Source: CAZKMM01 sp964592965 (GTDB lineage: Bacteria; RBG-13-61-14; DRUE01). Taken from it: a stretch of DNA of 8,187 bases. Within the stretch, counting starts at the first letter, position 1, and each line of letters opens with the position of its first letter. The stretch spans positions 1 to 8,187 of the forward strand of contig CAZQJX010000110.1 of the NCBI GenBank assembly GCA_964592965.1, given 5' to 3'. The notes beneath the pieces are model-generated. The model was not told the origin of the DNA and searched no databases. It saw only the letters and a program-made list of their open reading frames with translations. Of this stretch, positions 5,778-8,187 are shown one piece after another. Both the position numbers and the translations under genes were made by a program.

Positions 5778-7950
5778 TTCTCATCCTCCACCTTAGTTAC
5801 AATTATATATTTTCCTGGTTTTTTAAGGCTAAGATGCCAATATCTTGAATCTTTGCCTGTTATTTTTGCTAAAGGATTTTCTTTTTGCTTTCCCTGCTCG
5901 TAAATCAGCAGGTCATTAACCCAAATCTTTTCCTCTGCTTTTTTTCTTGGAATATGCGCCACCGGAATGCCTTTTTCTGGAAGGTTTAGGTTTAATTCAA
6001 ATCCATCTTTATGGTTTTTCCAGCTTATTTGGATTAATCCATTAGGAGTGGGAACCGCGCCCTTTGCCCAGCTCAAATCCGAAGGATGTGGCTCTATCAG
6101 ATAGCGGGCGTATCCCGGTTCAAGCGGTCTTATTCCAAGAATATATTCAGTGAGGATAAAAGTAGCACCTGCACTCCAAGGATGGGCAAGAGATGTAAAA
6201 GCAAAATCAGGCTCTGCTTTTTTGCCTATCCATTCCCAAGTAGTGAAGTTGGGGTCGTTTTTTACCATATATCCCCAGCATCGCCTGATTAAATTAAGAG
6301 CAGAATCATCTTCACCCAGCTTATACCTTGCAAGGACATCAAAAGCATTAATAAAAGGCATAACATTTTTGTAGTTATGACCTTGAAGAAAAGGAGTTTT
6401 TTGCGGAAAAATATAGGCACGGTCAACCTGTCGGTCTCCCCAATCCAAGCGGAGATTTTTATCTATAAAATCTAAGACCGATTTTGCTTTTGCCTCATCA
6501 GCAATTCCGCTTAAAATTGCCCAGACATTTCCATCTAATGGATGATGAACATAATCTCTTCTTTTGTCTCTGTAGCAGGCAAGTTTTTTATCCCAAAAGT
6601 AGGAATTAAACCAGTGCCTGATGCGTTCTGCCCGGGCAAGATATATCTGCGCCTGCCCAGGGTCATTTAGTGCCAGAGCTATTTTGGCGGCTACCTGGAG
6701 TCCGTAATAATACAAAGCATTCATATAGGCAATTGCGCCCCTGCGCCGGAGCGTGTAGGAATAATTCATACCGCCTTTAAAAGGATTCTGGCGAATCATA
6801 CCATTGGCATCTGTATGACTATCTAGAAAATCAAGCGCCTTTTTTATGCCATCATAATTTCTTTCCAGAAATTCTTTATCATTTGAATAAAAATAGTATT
6901 CATAGCNNNNNNNNNNNNNNNNNNNNNNNNNNNNNNNNNNNNNNNNNNNNNNNNNNNNNNNNNNNNNNNNNNNNNNNNNNNNNNNNNNNNNNNNNNNNNN
7001 NNNNNNTCATAATTTCTTTCCAGAAATTCTTTATCATTTGAATAAAAATAGTATTCATAGCTATTGATTATTTGCCAGATGGTATATTCCATAAAATCAT
7101 CAGCAACCTTTTTGCCAATATCTGCGAGGCTACAAGCAGGATACATACCGGATTTAAATTGACCATCAGCCAAAGTTTGCAGGCTGTTTTTGGCAAATTC
7201 ATATTTTCCATTAGTGACATATATCACCTTGTTGGCAATATAGAGGTCTCCTGACCACACCAATCTATCCCGCTTGGCGCCATCAATAATAACCCAATCG
7301 CCAATTCCAATTTTTTCCTTTCCACTCATACCGCCTTGATCCGGTCGCACTGTGCACAGGCAGGTGGTGTAATATCCTGCATACCAGATGCGGTTTAAAA
7401 GCTCATCACTGGATAAAAACCATCCGCCTTGATTAGGATTGCAAAGATAAAAACTCTTTTCACAGCGAACCGCATCAATCTCAACCTCTCCGCTTAAAAC
7501 CTTTAATGAAACATACCTTGCCCCGCCCATTAAAAGCGGGTCACGAAACCATCCATCTTTATCAACAGAATATTTCCTTTCCAGCAAACGGCGATGGGGC
7601 GGGTATATCTTCACATAAAACATACCTGCTCCTTTGGCAAATCTTTCTGCTTCTGCATAATAGATTTTTATTTTGGCTGGCTTTTTCACCCTGAATTTGA
7701 ATTCAAAAAACCCGCCGACATCATATCCAAAATCAAAAATGATTTTGGAGCCTGACTTTAAAGAAACATACCTGCCATCTTCCTGCAAAGCCAAGATGGG
7801 AGATTTTAATTTTTTATCTGCCAGAATCACCTTTTGAGCATAGGCAAATTTATCTTGATTGCAGGGAAAGTATTTTGAGATTTCATATTTCTCAGCACCT
7901 ACCTTTAAGGCAAAGATAACAAGGGTAAAAAGCAAGGCTTTTTTAAACAT
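5774..7950 (-). CDS. Secreted GH78-like alpha-L-rhamnosidase, one gene split by a spurious 100-N gap
   Basis: As assembled, this shows two ORFs (7950 to 6844 and 6799 to 5774). Removing the Ns and one copy of the 55-nt flank duplication gives one 673-residue frame, numbered here. Seen: signal peptide MFKKALLFTLVIFALKVGA (1-19); a beta-rich N-terminal region with FDFGYDVGGFFEFKF (72-86) and GGARYVSLKV (142-151), typical of the rhamnosidase N domain; the six-hairpin catalytic barrel with DGAKRDRLVWSGDL (223-236) and NFTTWEW (516-522); SLAHPWSAGAT (534-544); and a C-terminal beta domain starting near ILGIRPLEPGYARYLIEP (552-569). By recall of GH78 enzymes, Asp228 is the candidate general acid and Glu521 the candidate base. 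It is shorter than many GH78 enzymes (often 900 or more), lacking extra carbohydrate-binding modules. GGAGG (complement of 7957-7961) is 6 nt before the ATG at 7950. First gene of the operon. Substrate could be rhamnose or another sugar of this superfamily. Confidence 0.85.
6852..6906. repeat. 55-nt duplicate, left flank of the gap
   Basis: Identical base for base to 7007-7061. It begins tcataatttctttcc and ends gtattcatagc, directly against the Ns. It is the same piece of the glycosidase gene (encoding YEYYFYSNDKEFLERNY and adjacent bases) present at the end of both joined contigs, not a biological repeat. Confidence 0.95.
6907..7006. other. Assembly gap of 100 Ns, probably spurious
   Basis: Exactly 100 Ns, a conventional placeholder for a gap of unknown length. 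Both sides carry the same 55 bases, so the contigs overlap and nothing need be missing. The gap causes a false stop at 6844 and a false start at 6799 in the glycosidase gene. Confidence 0.93.
7007..7061. repeat. 55-nt duplicate, right flank of the gap
   Basis: Second copy of 6852-6906. Fusing the two copies removes 155 bases and brings the upstream and downstream glycosidase reading frames into register (996 bases, 332 codons, from the ATG at 7950 to the Met codon at 6799). Confidence 0.95.
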
Positions 7951-7984
7951 CTCTCTCCTCCAAAAATGTTGGTTTATTCATTCT

Positions 7985-8013
7985 CTTTTAGCAGATTTTT
8001 TCTCTGCGGACAA
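7985..8013 (-). promoter_or_regulatory. Candidate glycosidase-operon promoter with a dyad filling its spacer
   Basis: On the minus strand TTGTCC (complement of 8008-8013) and TAAAAG (complement of 7985-7990) are exactly 17 bases apart, each a 4/6 match. The 17-base spacer (7991-8007) is a perfect 5-7-5 dyad, GCAGA...TCTGC. A repressor bound there would block RNA polymerase, as expected for an inducible sugar-use operon, but both promoter boxes are weak and the arms are short. Confidence 0.35.
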
Positions 8014-8028
8014 GAAAAATAAAAAGTC

Positions 8029-8058
8029 TTTACAGGGAATTTTGCAGAGATTATATTA
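8029..8058 (+). promoter_or_regulatory. Promoter of rnpB
   Basis: TTTACA (8029-8034) and TATATT (8053-8058) are 18 bases apart, each 5/6 of consensus. The expected start at about 8065-8066 matches the expected 5' end of RNase P RNA. It is divergent from the glycosidase promoter, within the same 115-nt intergenic region. Confidence 0.65.
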
Positions 8059-8065
8059 AATATTG

Positions 8066-8187
8066 AAGCGTCAGGTGAGCCAGGCGGTCGCGGTCGGGGA
8101 TTATCCCTGGCTGAGGAAAGTCCGGGCTCCGCAGGGCAGACCGCTGGGTAATGCCCAGGGGGAGCAATCCCCGGAAAGTGCCACAGA
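8066..8187 (+). ncRNA. rnpB: RNase P RNA, bacterial type A, 5' part, cut by window edge
   Basis: Catalytic RNA that removes the 5' leader from pre-tRNAs together with the RnpA protein. Seen: GAGGAAAGTCCGGGCTCC (8113-8130), the strongly conserved block around P4/P5; CAGGGCAG (8132-8139); the P8 hairpin CTGGGTAATGCCCAG (8144-8158); a P9 stem with GGGG (8159-8162) and CCCC (8169-8172); and the conserved GGAAAGTGCCACAGA (8173-8187), where the window ends. Before the core, GTCGGGG...CCCTGGC forms a short simple P3 hairpin rather than the larger bulged P3 of E. coli. The 5' end is placed at G8066 from the promoter and by analogy with the GAAGC start of the E. coli RNA, so it is approximate. The specificity-domain helices are only begun, and the 3' half, including the P1 and P4 partner strands, lies outside the window. 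Confidence 0.95.

Noticed and set aside
6797..6799. ATG at 6799 as the start of a separate glycosidase gene
   Set aside because: It has no SD, lies in the middle of the six-hairpin domain, and is in frame with the upstream part once the gap is collapsed.
6840..6906. C-terminal tail of the upstream glycosidase ORF (AMNTIFIQMIKNFWKE...) read as real protein
   Set aside because: It is the duplicated 55-nt flank read out of frame after the Ns; in the joined sequence the same bases encode YEYYFYSNDKEFLERNY in frame.
6852..7061. Direct repeats as target-site duplications of an insertion element
   Set aside because: 55 bases is far longer than usual target duplications, the intervening bases are all N and exactly 100, and fusing the copies restores the gene.
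1..8187. CRISPR array, tRNA genes or transposase
   Set aside because: No regularly spaced repeats, tRNA-like cloverleaf or transposase motif was seen; the only long repeat is the gap-flank duplication.

Overview
The window looks like part of a bacterial scaffold, probably from a metagenome assembly. It carries a bacterial type A RNase P RNA, sigma70-like promoters, strong Shine-Dalgarno sites and one 100-N scaffolding gap. I cannot name the phylum from sequence alone. Most genes have moderate GC, but the leftmost gene is clearly more AT-rich.

Layout from left to right. (1) Minus strand, 1-593: N-terminal 197 residues of a DUF262 protein (nuclease/NTPase family of GmrSD and related defence systems), running off the left edge, with a near-consensus promoter and a perfect SD. 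(2) 594-846: AT-rich divergent intergenic region with that promoter, a dyad/half-site cluster and a weak candidate trpE promoter. (3) Plus strand, 847-2912: trpE and trpG with a 4-nt overlap, encoding both subunits of anthranilate synthase. (4) Plus strand, 2956-3792: an unrecognised winged-helix protein with its own near-consensus promoter placed so close that its mRNA should be leaderless or nearly so. (5) 3797-3835: a terminator hairpin that can serve both converging transcripts. (6) Minus strand, 7950 down to 3870: a tight three-gene operon of a secreted GH78-like alpha-L-rhamnosidase, an exported alpha/beta hydrolase and a DUF1638 protein. Junctions are a 4-nt overlap and a directly adjacent stop/start. 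(7) Plus strand, about 8066 to the right edge: the 5' part of rnpB with its own promoter, divergent from the glycosidase operon.

The main correction concerns the glycosidase. The assembly shows two ORFs (5774-6799 and 6844-7950) separated by 100 Ns. The 55 bases on either side of the Ns (6852-6906 and 7007-7061) are identical, so the gap is almost certainly spurious. Removing one copy plus the Ns (155 bases) restores one uninterrupted 673-residue reading frame with a complete GH78-like architecture.

Functionally the window combines a biosynthetic unit (chorismate to anthranilate), a probable glycan-degrading export operon whose last member is a cytosolic-looking protein of unknown function, a housekeeping ribozyme, and the edge of a probable defence gene. 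I see no CRISPR array, tRNA or insertion sequence. The least described elements are the DUF1638-hydrolase-glycosidase association and the leaderless winged-helix gene behind trpEG.
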